64,000 nucleotides of DNA from Amaranthus tricolor (Eukaryota > Streptophyta > Magnoliopsida > Caryophyllales > Amaranthaceae): assembly GCF_026212465.1 (NCBI RefSeq), contig NC_080056.1, positions 6,604,517-6,668,516 on the forward strand. Direction: 5' to 3'. Of the stretch, positions 53,540 through 63,702 are shown one piece after another. The notes beneath the pieces were generated by a model. The model did not search any database. It was not told the DNA's origin and was given only the letters and a program-made list of their open reading frames with translations. Within the stretch, counting starts at the first letter, position 1; the number at the start of each line of letters is the position of its first letter. The position numbers and the translations under genes are program-made.

Positions 53540-53959
53540 CTCTTCATTAGCTCCAGCAGCCATATCTATGAAAGTCTTTTGACCTGAAATTATCATTGAT
53601 TACATCAGCCCAATCCCATTCATGGATCAGCTTTTTAATAATCAGATGAAAACTACTTACCTCAGATTGCTTGGTACGTCCAACGATTCAACTGTATTTT
53701 CATGTTGATCTTTCACTTTTGAAAGAGGTGAGAAAAACTGTACAGGAGAGAAATATATCAGTGAGAAGAAAGATAAAGATGTGATGAGCAATCCCCCTCA
53801 CTTCCTGCATTTCTTAATTTTTTACCTGATGCATTGAGATGAATACAATAGAAATCCCCAAGATGAAGTTCATAGTTAATTTATGGCCAAATAATGCAGC
53901 GGAAGCTATGCCCGTAAAGATCGTGGCAACAGTAGAAGAATACTTCTTCAAAATTATAT
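53540..53959 (-). pseudogene. 3' fragment of a nucleotide-sugar transporter gene (CMP-sialate/UDP-galactose transporter-like)
   Basis: Three short exons on the minus strand. 53959-53826 encodes '[15 protein letters not shown]', '[15 protein letters not shown]' and '[13 protein letters not shown]' (the last two membrane helices). 53737-53661 encodes 'FFSPLSKVKDQHENTVESLD' and a short tail. 53583-53540 starts 'RSKD' but then reads 'FHRYGCWS' and a stop, whereas the shifted frame reads 'FIDMAAGANEE', which I remember as the family's C-terminal tail. This suggests a small deletion. Splice signals are intact (tacag, GTAAG, tttcag). The upstream exons with the first eight helices were not found; only transposon debris follows to the laccase gene. 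In plants these Golgi proteins carry nucleotide sugars into the lumen. Most likely a truncated pseudogene, or the 3' end of a gene broken by the repeats. Confidence 0.7.
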
Positions 53960-54690
53960 CTAAACATAACAAACTTTTAACATTAGAATGAAAGGAACAA
54001 GACCTTTTAGTGGCAAAATACTATCTGAAAAGAGTGCTACTACAGCAATTGCATAGCATGTAACAGAAAGTATTGACAAAGGATAGCTACTAAAACAGTG
54101 CATTAAGATTAAAATAGCCAAGTTTCCTTTTATCTTTAGAGCATGCTGGAATGGGGGTAATGAATTAGGGTGACAATAAAAGTCATATACAGAAAAGAAA
54201 AGGAATTGGAGCTCGTTCTCAAAATAGAGGTGATGATGAAGGTGATTAATTTAAAAGGAGATGGAGTGATAAGGGGAACTGTTTCCCTCGGGATGGGGAA
54301 TAGTTACCCACCATCCTCCTAGGACATAGTGTAAAAATATTGCCCGCCTTATCAAATTGCGACCATATTGCAAAGGTTTTACATCGACTGAAATATAGGC
54401 AAAGACAAAAGCAAACCCATCACTGCAAAAGATGTTTGGTGGTTGATAACGTAACCGTGACCATAACAGTAATTTCGCATCATGCCTAAGGTACATTATT
54501 AGAATTATCTCTAATTTTGCTCGAAGTAAATATATATTAGTATTAGTACTTGGCTACTTACCTTTTAAACTTTATAATGCCAACAATTTGAATGAAAACA
54601 AAATTATTACAACATTTATGGGTGTTAATGAATTAAACGGTGAATTAAACATTAAATTGGTGAATTAAACGTTAAAATTGTAAATTAAAC
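53960..54690. other. Non-coding stretch beyond the transporter fragment
   Basis: Searched on the minus strand for the preceding transporter exon and not found. The segment at about 54240-54490 is GC-richer ('tattccccatcccgaggga', 'gttatggtcacggttacg') and resembles a MITE interior. Confidence 0.4.
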
Positions 54691-54880
54691 AAAAACTGGA
54701 TGCTACCACGTGGAAAAAACTTACAAAATAATGAATTAAACGGAATTTAACAAGAACTTAACGGAAAATGCTACGACAATTAGTTTGTGCATAAACTAAA
54801 TGCTACCATGTGGAATTTTCTTAAAAAAGTGCTACCACTGGCATTTCATGAAAATTGGATGCTACCATGTGGAATTTCCC
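54690..54880. mobile_element. Partial long-TIR MITE
   Basis: Contains three 'gatgctaccacgtggaa'/'gctaccatgtggaat' motifs and 'aacggaaaatgctacgacaa', matching the right half of the element at 25576-26065. The left half is missing. Confidence 0.6.
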
Positions 54881-54882
54881 TT

Positions 54883-54951
54883 ATTATTATTATTATTGTT
54901 GTTGTTATTATTTTATTATTATCCTTATTATTATTATTATTATTATTATTA

Positions 54952-54991
<40 letters not shown>
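54883..54991. repeat. (ATT)n microsatellite
   Basis: Interrupted ATT/GTT repeat of about 110 bp. Open frames across it are artefacts. Confidence 0.95.
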
Positions 54992-54994
<3 letters not shown>

Positions 54995-55062
54995 TTTAAT
55001 AAGTTGGTGGAAGTTGAGTAACCAGTTGAGCACCCACACCCTTTTGGATACAAAAAAACTAG

Positions 55063-56550
55063 TCACTGAAAAATGTATATCTTAGACTTGGTGCTGCCTG
55101 AGTTACTCACGGAAAAAGAATCAATCCTTGCTGACAGGTCGAGAGCATCTTCACCCAACTCTCCAAAGGTGGAAAAAGTGAACGGGATGCATTTGTAGCC
55201 GTTCTCCTGTGCCAGCAAAGGGCGAGCCTCCAGTGACATCCACACATGCGTCTTTTCTATGTAGCCAATTGAATAGAAGGATATTCGGGGGTCTAATATC
55301 TTTCCCTGCCTCTGAATAGAACCCCAACGGTGCCTGCTTACGGACTGAAATCCCCGCTTTGCAACAGATATCCACAAGCATGTCCCAAACCAAATTGTGT
55401 CGAAACTTCACGCTAATCTCGCTGGAGCAATGTACAGCGTGGTCCCCCATTTATCCATTTTGGGATCGTTGCAGCTTGGCCATAAACTACCTTCAGCGAA
55501 TAAGGGAATAGCTAGCCGATACCATAAGATAGCCCGATACTGGCGATGATTCATTTTCAGCCCCCAAGCCTTCAATAGGGATTGTTAGCAGAAAGTCCTG
55601 GGCGTGTGGTTCCCGAGTAGAGCTAAGATTTGCAACTTGTCTTGGGTTGAACCTGTAACTCGACGCAATAGGGGTGAAAGTTTGGTTTTTGGTGTGGATT
55701 CGATACAAATCCAAATCAAACCAAATAAAATTCGATTTTGATATTTTCAGTTCAAATCCAAATCATAACATTTAAAATCCAAATTAAACCGAACCAAAAT
55801 TTAAAATACCAATCCAAATTGAACCGAACAGACTGAATTGCATCGATTTGTATATTTTGCACTGAAAATCAAATTTGCATGTATTATTTTAAACTTATTC
55901 TTTCTAAAGCTCCTAAATAAATATTAATAATCTTAGGGTTTTTAATTTGAACAAGTAAAAAACTTTCTACAAAAATCTAAAAATAAGGGCAAAAATTCAA
56001 ACAAATCAAATGGAAGATATAACATGCCTTTAACATTTCGATTTTTTTCGGTTTTCGATTTTGTTGGACCCTAGACCGAGTCCAAACCGAACACCGAATT
56101 ATAATTAAAATTCAGTCCAAACCAAACCAAATTTAAAATATAGTCAAACCAAATTACTTATTCGATTTAGTTTGGTTTGCTGTTCGGTTTTTCACCAAAT
56201 TACTTAGACCCCTAAGATGCAAGACTTTTCTCAACAACATTAAAATAAGCCCCTGCCAGCTTTTTTATCATATGGGGGGCAACGGGTTCATCGTTGAGAG
56301 AAATAGCGTTGGAGCTACAGAGAACCCGAAAGAGACCAAGAGCACGTTCAAAAGTCGGATCTAGGGAGGAAACATCACTGTAAGCCAAGATCTTAGCTTG
56401 GAGCGAACTGGTTTTAAGGCGAGAAGTAAGAAAGGCATAGTTAATAACGTCACCTGCCGAGTAGATGCCAAGCCTACCCATCTTAATGGGGAGGGTGGCT
56501 AACCTCCATTTCCAGTCTCCGAAGCCCAACCTAGAGGTTAACTGAGACAA
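55063..56550 (-). pseudogene. Reverse-transcriptase-associated retroelement ORF relic, split by a hAT-like insertion
   Basis: Minus strand. 56550-56215 translates to 'MGRLGIYSAGDVINYAFLTS' and 'RLKTSSLQAKILAYSDVSS'. After the insertion, 55668-55063 continues with 'YRAILWYRLAIPLF', a zinc-knuckle 'CNDPKMDKWGDHAVHC', 'RHNLVWDMLVDICCKAGIS', 'DACVDVTGGSPFAGTGE' and 'FTFSTFGELGEDALDL'. These match, from memory, the C-terminal part of a large plant family annotated as reverse-transcriptase-like (non-LTR type). Frames are broken by stops and shifts in several places. The catalytic reverse-transcriptase core is not present. Confidence 0.65.
55669..56214. mobile_element. 546-bp hAT-like MITE inserted in the retroelement relic
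   Basis: The ends TAGGGGTGAAA and (complement) TAGGGGTCTAAG are imperfect inverted repeats. The 8-bp flanks CGACGCAA and AGATGCAA agree at 6 of 8. The interior is rich in 'ccaaatcaaaccaaat' and 'gtttggtttgctgttcgg' motifs. The host reading frame resumes across it. Confidence 0.7.
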
Positions 56551-56944
56551 CCCCTATTTTAGCAGCTTAATTAATAGTAATTAATTAAGTTAATTTGGGT
56601 ATTAAATTTTAAGTATGTTATTTTATTGGGACTCAGAATAATATTTATTATTTGAGGATATCAGTCGTATTAAATTTGGGACAAAAGTAAATTATACGAT
56701 GAAAATTAGGTAAAAGAAAAATGATTAAAATGTGAGGTGTCATGTGATGACACCTAAGCCATGTATGTGTCATGTGTAGGTGATTGAGTGTCATTTTTCT
56801 TATGACTCATCACCCATTTATTCAGTTTAAGAGGATTGAATAATCAGTACATTCATTCATCATCTTCATCTCTTCATTTTTGAAGAAATAAAATTAAAAA
56901 AAAAATTATGCTCCAGAACAAGGTTTCTGTCTGTATGTTCATGA

Positions 56945-57133
56945 CTATTTTTGAGGTAGTTGTGGACATTTCTGGGTTAGCCACGGAAAAGAATCAATCC
57001 TTGCTAACAGGTCGAGAGCATCTTCACCCAGCTCTCCAAAGGTGAAAAAAGTAAACAGGATGAATTTGTAACCGTTAGCGCACTTCGCAGTGTATTTCTT
57101 CCTCATGGTGTTGGAAGATAATCCCACAAACAC
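56945..57133 (-). pseudogene. Second copy of the retroelement ORF C-terminus
   Basis: Minus strand 'RKKYTAKCANGYKFI' and 'FGELGEDALDLLARIDSF' match the end of the first relic. Only about 60 codons remain. The segment between the two relics (56570-56900) is AT-rich with 'gtcatgtgatgacacct'-type repeats and may be part of an LTR. Confidence 0.55.
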
Positions 57134-57139
57134 TACTAT

Positions 57140-58280
57140 CTTTTAAATTAACTATTTCAAAGTTTAAGTTATGGTATTAATGCTATTGATAATTGAGCAA
57201 AAAATCGTATAATTTTTGGTGTTCGAAATTTTGGATTTTGACTTTGTTTGACCTTGCTTCTAGTTCTTGATTAAAATTTGTTTTGTATGTTCACAACTTT
57301 ATAAATATGAGCTTTTAAATATTGTACTATGAAAATGAGTTATGATTATTGATTTTAAAGAAAATCAAGTGATTTATTGATTCGTTTTATATTGAAATGT
57401 TCGACATTGAAAAAGTTTGTTTTTGGGATTGGCAACGTATATTTATATCCAAATTATTGTGAAATACTATAGTTTAATAGGTAATGGTTATTCGGGTCAG
57501 TCTCGACCCCCGATCCCGTTTCGTTCTTGCAACAAGAATCGTATTTTCGATGATGACGATCACCCGTGTTCTCAAGAATTAGATCAAGCCTACTTCCTAA
57601 CGGTCCATATATTCCCACGTTTTAAAGTGCTGTTATATTATTGTTTTAATATGAGTTTTGAATAAATATGTTTGGTATATAAAGTTTTGTTTGTTTCGCA
57701 AATGAAATCATATGTTTTATTTGACGTATTTTGATTTTGCTATTTACTTGTAAAGTAATAGTCGTATTTTGATTTTCGCTAGTAACTTGTAAAGTTATAG
57801 CCGTGTTTTAATTCACTATGAACCAAAGGTTCTTAGTTGTATTTATGTTGATATCAAACGGTCTTCTAAAAGAGTTTGGGTTTTGATAAATTAATGTTTC
57901 ATAAAGAGATACCAAATGAGCAAAAGATTAAATTGGAGATGACTTGTATATAAATGTAATAATTTTTTGGATTACTCAACAATTCAATTGTTGACAGTCC
58001 TGATGGGGCCTATCCCTTATGGGTTAGATCCATTTTCAGGTTAACTTTTCTGGGGAGACGATGCCACTTTTGTTATGTGTTACGTGCGAAGCGAGGACTT
58101 CTTTTTGAAAATCATAATGTAAATTATTTATTATTATTACTATTATTATTATTATTATTATTATTAATAAACGTATTTCATTTCATAGATGGAACCTTTA
58201 CTGAAGATAATAGGGAGTCGTGCAACAAATTGGACGCTCATACCCTTTTGAATGCAAAAAGCTAGTCTATGAAAAATATA
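57140..58280. other. Unassigned repeat-rich stretch
   Basis: No gene. A GC-richer part (57490-57610, 'cgggtcagtctcgaccccc') and the similar phrases 'ttgtaaagtaatagtcgtat' and 'ttgtaaagttatagccgtgt' at 57749 and 57788 suggest old retroelement sequence. (ATT)n at about 58126-58165. Confidence 0.4.
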
Positions 58281-58284
58281 AACC

Positions 58285-58412
58285 CTAAGTGCTACTAGAC
58301 TTACTCAAAGAAGATGCAACAGAGTCAAGCGCCTGTTCACCTAACTTTCCGAAAATGGAGAAAACAAAGGGGATGAATGCGTATCTATTCTTCTCATACT
58401 TAGCAGAATAGT
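58285..58412 (-). pseudogene. Third, most degraded copy of the retroelement ORF C-terminus
   Basis: Minus strand reads 'YAFIPFVFSIFGKLGEQALD', clearly related to the other two copies, with no intact frame around it. Confidence 0.5.
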
Positions 58413-58424
58413 TTTTCGCTCAGC

Positions 58425-58610
58425 AAGTCTTGTATGAGACTGTCTCAACGTGAAACGATTTTATTTTCATACAAAAGGCTCATTAGTAAAAAAAAAAATA
58501 AAAAACAATGAAGTTCGAATTCACGCCTATATAGGAAACAATTTTGTTTTTTTAAATAGTTTGGGCTGATCAAATTAAAGTTGTCTCATGCTGAAACGAC
58601 CTCAATAAAG
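58425..58610. mobile_element. Partial MITE with 'gtatgagactgtctcaacg' ends
   Basis: 'cttgtatgagactgtctcaa' then 'cgtgaaacgattttat' is at the left and 'gttgtctcatgctgaaacga' at the right. Related to the copies at 26.1 and 46.1 kb but with a different interior. Confidence 0.45.
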
Positions 58611-58649
58611 AATTAATGTTCTTCTATAAATTATTATTTTTGAGAGAAC

Positions 58650-58654
58650 TATAA

Positions 58655-58698
<44 letters not shown>

Positions 58699-58754
58699 GT
58701 GTTCTTCTAGAAATTATTATTAATAATTTATTATTAGTATTATTATTATTAATA

Positions 58755-58793
<39 letters not shown>

Positions 58794-58840
58794 CATTAAT
58801 AATTTATAATTATTATTATTATTAATTTTTTTTTGAGATC

Positions 58841-58885
<45 letters not shown>
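58650..58885. repeat. Compound (ATT)n/(TTA)n microsatellite
   Basis: Three to four runs of ATT separated by 'aataattta' spacers and one T-run. Confidence 0.95.
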
Positions 58886-58886
<1 letters not shown>

Positions 58887-58987
58887 TAAATTTTCATTAA
58901 TTAGAGATTAGAGAATAGGTCCATTACACTAACAACCGCATTTACATACGTGGATACGCTTTATAAGAGTCTTTTATTAGTTGGGGC

Positions 58988-59520
58988 TAGGCATGGCAAA
59001 AATTGAACTGACCTTCTAACCCGATCTGAACCTAACCCGAAATATGTGGGTTTGGGTTGAGACTTTTTACCCAATTAATTAAATAGGTTGATCCGACCTG
59101 ATCTGTTTATTAAATGGGTTAGGTTCAGGTCAAAATTTTGAACCTGAAAAAAACCTGTATAACCCATTTAATTAAATGTGTTAATTTCGAATTAAATTAA
59201 TAAATATAAGCTAAACTTAGTTCATTTAATATTTTCTTATTTTTCATAGTGAATACAAAATAAACAAAAAAAATAAAGTTAAAATTAAAGCCTAAAAAAT
59301 TAGATTTAATCAATGTTAAAAACCTTAAAACGAAAAAAAAAATTATAAACGGGTTAAGTGGGTCGAAATCAAGTCAATTTGATCTGTTGCAGGTCAGGTC
59401 AAGGTTGTGATTTTCTACCCAATTAACTAAATGAGTTGGGTTTAGGTCAAGGATTTTCTGACCTGTTTATATATAACCCGAACTCGAACTCGACCCAACC
59501 TGATCTGTTTGACAGGCCTA
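58988..59520. mobile_element. 533-bp hAT-like MITE
   Basis: The ends TAGGCATGGCAAA and (complement) TAGGCCTGTCAAAC are inverted repeats. 8-bp flanks GTTGGGGC and ATTGGGGT agree at 6 of 8. Subterminal 'acctgatctg' and 'gggttaggttcaggtc' motifs occur in both directions. Non-coding. A scrap of the same family is at about 1785-1870. Confidence 0.65.
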
Positions 59521-59849
59521 ATTGGGGTCTACCACGTTCTTTTTCGCTCCACATAAAATTTTCAAGTTTAATTTGTATATATAACTAATTCATATACAAT
59601 TGATCATTTTAAAATTATAAGTGAATATATATACATTGAACTTTTGTGTTAGTTCAAAGGTCGCAAATCGGGGTTTAATTTTTAAGAATTTAACAATTTT
59701 TCTATATTTTCATTGTACGTTGTTTTTCCTGATTTTAGGATTTTCTTGTACTCTTTTGTCCCATTGAATTATCAACATTATATTCATGAATTACTTCTTA
59801 GTTCCCTAATGATAAATTGAATAACAAATTTATTCAATTTAATTGAATA

Positions 59850-60110
59850 ATAAATTTAATGGAGAAAAATCTGAATAATAAGCATTAAAAATATTAAACA
59901 AAGTTAATGAAAAATATATGAAGACCACGAACTAATACAAAAATATTAAATATAGTTAGTGTGAAACATGGAGAGACTATAAACAATATATAAATATTAT
60001 AATAAAATTAGTGGAAAATATATACAAAGAGTAAACATTAATAAAATATTAAAATAGGATGAACAAAGTTAAGTATGTCCAAAATTTATGATACAAATAA
60101 ACAGATTTTT
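59850..60110. repeat. Degenerate tandem subrepeats of about 52 bp
   Basis: Phrases of the type 'agttagtgtgaaacatg' followed by 'gac(c/t)a(c/t)aaac' and 'aaatattaaaata' recur about four times. An inverted relative is at about 1940-2150. Confidence 0.5.
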
Positions 60111-60181
60111 TAGAAGAACAACATATAAAACGACCTAAAATAATAAATGTAAACATCAAATAGATTGGAAGAGAGTATTTT

Positions 60182-60345
60182 GAGTCATTTTACGAGCGGG
60201 GTACACCGGAAATAATAATGACGACACATTTTAGAGCCAATCTACGAGCCATTTTATAAGCGGGATACATCGGAAATAGTGATGGCGACACATATTGAGT
60301 TATTTCATAAGCAGGATACACCGAGAATGATGATGACGAACCGAA
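60182..60345 (-). repeat. Minisatellite in the laccase 3'UTR
   Basis: About 2.6 copies of a unit (minus strand 'tttccggtgtaccccgctcg' then 'taaaatgac') starting just 3' of the laccase stop codon. It creates an open frame that is not that of laccase. Confidence 0.7.
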
Positions 60346-60364
60346 AGGAAATGCGATTAAGTCT

Positions 60365-63316
60365 TCAACAGGGTGGCATGTCGCGAGGAGGTGGTAGCAT
60401 TCGTGATTTTGGGTCTTTTCCATCCTTTACAATGAAAGTTGTCATCATGCCCCATGTCAAATGGCGCTCAAAATGACAATGCATATACCAAACTCCTGAA
60501 TTAGTTTAATATCAAAGTTTATATCAATTTAGCATATTTTATACTTTACATTTAATCGTAACTCGTTCTGATAAAGTATATAACATAACATGTATTGAGT
60601 CATTAACGACTTAACCATTAGTTTAAACTTTTGGTTAAGTGTTTTTTTAGATAATATCAAATGTCCAAGTCACAAGTTCATTACTTGTTCATCTCTAGCG
60701 CCTTTCAAGTGAAACTATTGGCGCTAAGTATAAGGTGATTTAGAATGAGGGTGGTTTAGAATCGAACTCATGACTTCTTGTCACACTGATTTTGATACCA
60801 TGTTAAAGAACCAATTCAACTAGAAGGTTAAGCTGATGGTTGAGGCCCTAAAATATGTTATTTACTCTAACAATTGAGTTGATTCTTTAACATGGTATCA
60901 GAAGCTGACATGATTGAATAGATGGTAAAAGGTTTGAATCCAATCCACCCTCATTTCAAATTGAATATTTAGCATTATGTATAAGGAGACCGTGCATTGT
61001 ATTTTTTTCTTCTACACTTTTAGCCTAAAGGGCATTCGGGTGGAAGGGTATGATAAAGTTTATATAACATAGTCTAGACCTTAAACTATCGGTTTAAGTT
61101 TTTGGTTATCACAGTAAGCAGAACATACCAGGGTTATGGGCTTTGAATCTGATAGTAGACCAGCCATTTCTAGGCACAATCAGAGTGTTTTGAAACGGAG
61201 GATCGATCAAGTTATAGTTCTTAGGATCCTTATGCTTATCGAAATTGCCAAATCCCGAGCCAACAACATAGAAACTTTGGCCATGGAGATGCATAGGATG
61301 ATCGAGTGCAGTAACCAAAGTGGTGCCTTGCAGTATAATCTCAACAGTAGAATTATATTTTAAGACTCGCACTCGGGTGCTCAATTTAGACACTTCCAGA
61401 CGCAAATCTTGAAACTCGGCAGTAAAATTAAACAGAAATTCAGGAATCGTAGGGAAATTTTTCATATAAACACCTTTAATATGATAATAATAAGCCTCCA
61501 ACAGATCGATTTTCGGTAAAACAAAACTTATGTTGCTCATGCTAGCAGCAAGAATAGTCCCATTTGGACCCTCACAAGAACGGTTAGCTGAACATGGTAA
61601 TGCGTTAATTGATATAGTAGAGAAAATTCGGTGATTGATCTTTAAAGGAACTTGTATAGGATGATCTTTGGTAGCTAAACTTCTCAAGCTACTTGTGAAA
61701 GAAAATGAGGCGTTAGTGTCATTATGATTAGGAAGATAAGGCAAAAAAAGTGGAAATGTTGTATTTTTAGTCGAGTGTTGATTGTATTGTAAAATGGCCG
61801 TGGTAGTGGTGTTGTCAAAATCGACGTTGATCCCACTTGAGTATGCTTTAGCAGCAATATAATAGCATCCGGGTTTTTGGTTAGCGTCTAGGAGGACGTC
61901 CATTGTTTGGCCCGGTCCAATGACTATGTAGTCTCTTGTTAGGGGCTTTGTGTAGCTTGCGTCTGTGCCTACGACTGTAACTCTATGCTTCGTAATTGCG
62001 AAGAAGAGAATCTCATTCAATGCAGCATTGATTATCCGGAGTAGAATCTTTGATCCTCGATGCACTCTTAGCTTGAATGTTTCTGCAAAATTACAAAATT
62101 AGTATACTATTTTGTTGTTGTGATGCAATTAAGGTTATTAGGATCGGAATTCTACCTAGGATCGTTGAGGGGGTAGGATCGAAATGGTAGAATCGGATCG
62201 TAGGATAGTGTGATCCTATTAATATGCATTAATGTGCTTTGGATTACTGATCGATTATCAATTCTATTTTTTCTCTTTTTATGTTTTAAGGTGTAAGTAA
62301 AGTAGCTACCTATGTATAATCGGATCTTGGGTAGAATTGTGTTATGATCCTACCACCTAATTCTTGAGCTAAGTAAGATCGCACGATTCTACCATATTAA
62401 GATCCTACCTACGATCCGGATTAGTCGCCTATTTTTGAATCGTAAGATCATATATAGAATCATAGATTAGAGTCAGAATTTTGATAAATATGGATGCAAT
62501 AGTAGTCAAGTCTCATAGCACAAGTGCAAGGCGCAAACCTGAACTAGAGCACGAGTACAAATCACCAGGCTGACCGTTTATAGTGAAAGCATCTGAGACA
62601 TTTGGCGGTCCACCTGAGCGGCGAAATTCCTCGAAAATCTCAACAATATCGCGTTTCCACCATTCACCTTGTCATCAAAACATCATCAATTCTTTAGAAA
62701 TCGATTAACACATGTTAGAGTATATAACATGTCTTGGTACCTCAACCATCAGCTTAAACTTTTGGTTGAGTTGGTTCATTGACAACACAAACTAGACTGA
62801 ATTATGAGAAATGCACCTAATAATACAGGAACTTCAATATCAGGGTTTTCAAAAGGGTATCTAGCTCCGCGTTTGGGATAGATTATAATAGCACCATACA
62901 CGGTTGCTCTTGCCCAATTGCTGTGAGCGTGCCACCAAAGAGTCCCTTCCTCTTCAGAAAATATCACAGTTTGTGTAAACTTTCCACCTGGTTTTATAGG
63001 ACATTGAGTTATGTATTCCGGTCCATCTGACCATGGATTCCTCGGCTGTTTCACTCCATGCCTGAAAACCAGAAACAAGCTTTTCAATCACCCTTAAACA
63101 TCTTAATTTGCACTTTGTAGAAATGGGTTTTAAGGACTACAAAAACTAAAGATGTTACTCTTACCAATGAAGTGTTATGTTATATTTACTCATGTTGACA
63201 ACTTTAACTATTACTGTGTCACCTTTGTGTGCATAAATTGTAGGTCCTGGAAATTGCCCATTGACTGTCAGAATGGACTTAGTGTGGCACAGTCTGGTAT
63301 AAGATGTTTCATTCAC
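60365..63316 (-). CDS. Laccase (multicopper oxidase), exon 1 not found, 5 exons visible
   Basis: Oxidises phenolics such as monolignols in the cell wall with O2. Minus-strand exons: 63316-63165, 63061-62817, 62667-62539, 62082-61129, 60495-60365; sizes 152, 245, 129, 954 and 131 bp match the conserved plant laccase pattern and all joints are in frame, giving 536 visible residues. All four copper motifs are present: '[12 protein letters not shown]', '[16 protein letters not shown]', '[14 protein letters not shown]' and '[12 protein letters not shown]' (axial Met). Other family marks are 'GEWWKRD', 'NGQPGDLY' and the C-terminus '[11 protein letters not shown]'. '[10 protein letters not shown]' suggests the LAC7/8/9/14 side of the family. 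The exon with the signal peptide should lie beyond 63317 and I could not identify it, so the gene may run off the window. Introns hold a solo TRIM LTR and a TRIM cluster. Confidence 0.93.
60577..61110. mobile_element. Inverted cluster of three broken TRIM copies in the last laccase intron
   Basis: A plus-oriented LTR-like stretch at about 60577-60651. Then a minus-oriented full 72-bp LTR at 60801-60872, bordered by 'ttttgatacca' (primer-site complement). Immediately next to it is a plus-oriented LTR stub (60874-60892) followed by 'tggtatcagaagc' (primer site), an interior, a purine tract 'gggtggaagggta' and a 3' LTR at about 61051-61110. All lie between the splice donor after 61129 and the acceptor before 60495. 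Confidence 0.75.
62713..62784 (+). mobile_element. Solo 72-bp TRIM LTR in a laccase intron, with 5-bp target duplication
   Basis: Begins 'tgttagagtatataacatgt' and ends '...ttcattgaca', exactly 72 bp. Flanked by ACACA at 62708-62712 and 62785-62789. The host intron is 62668-62816 (149 bp), so 77 bp of it come from the insertion. Confidence 0.92.
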
Positions 63317-63407
63317 CTGTATCAAACACTCAAACATTCTTTAGAAACATCGAAAATCATCATACTTCGTGTATCCCGCTTATAGAAGGAGCACCAAAAT
63401 ATATTCT

Positions 63408-63702
63408 ACACGTTTGGTAGTACGTAATAAATGGTGGAAATGGTAGTGAAACGTTAATAAGAATATCTCTCGACAGATTTACTGATCATGCTTGTTTTTC
63501 TTTAACAATCTTATTTTCTTCACAAAATTCATTTCAATGCATTACTATATGAAAATGTGGTATTAGGTGGTAATGGAAAATTGTGAACAAAAATCTTTTT
63601 TGTGATTAAAGTTATATCATCATGGGAATGATATGACACATATCATGTACATTTACACTACAAATCATTCTCATTACCACCATTTAATATCAATAACCAA
63701 AT
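63408..63702. mobile_element. About 300-bp MITE upstream of laccase exon 2
   Basis: Ends 'cgtttggtagtacgtaataa' then 'atggtgg' and 'ccaccatttaatatcaataa' then 'ccaaatg' are imperfect inverted repeats. The interior is colinear with 31100-31405. It probably lies in laccase intron 1. Confidence 0.6.

Noticed and set aside
54787..55085. Leu- and Ile-rich overlapping open frames
   Set aside because: Caused by the (ATT)n microsatellite.
60190..60423. 77-codon minus-strand open frame overlapping the laccase end
   Set aside because: Out of frame with laccase; the laccase frame over the same bases carries the conserved C-terminus.
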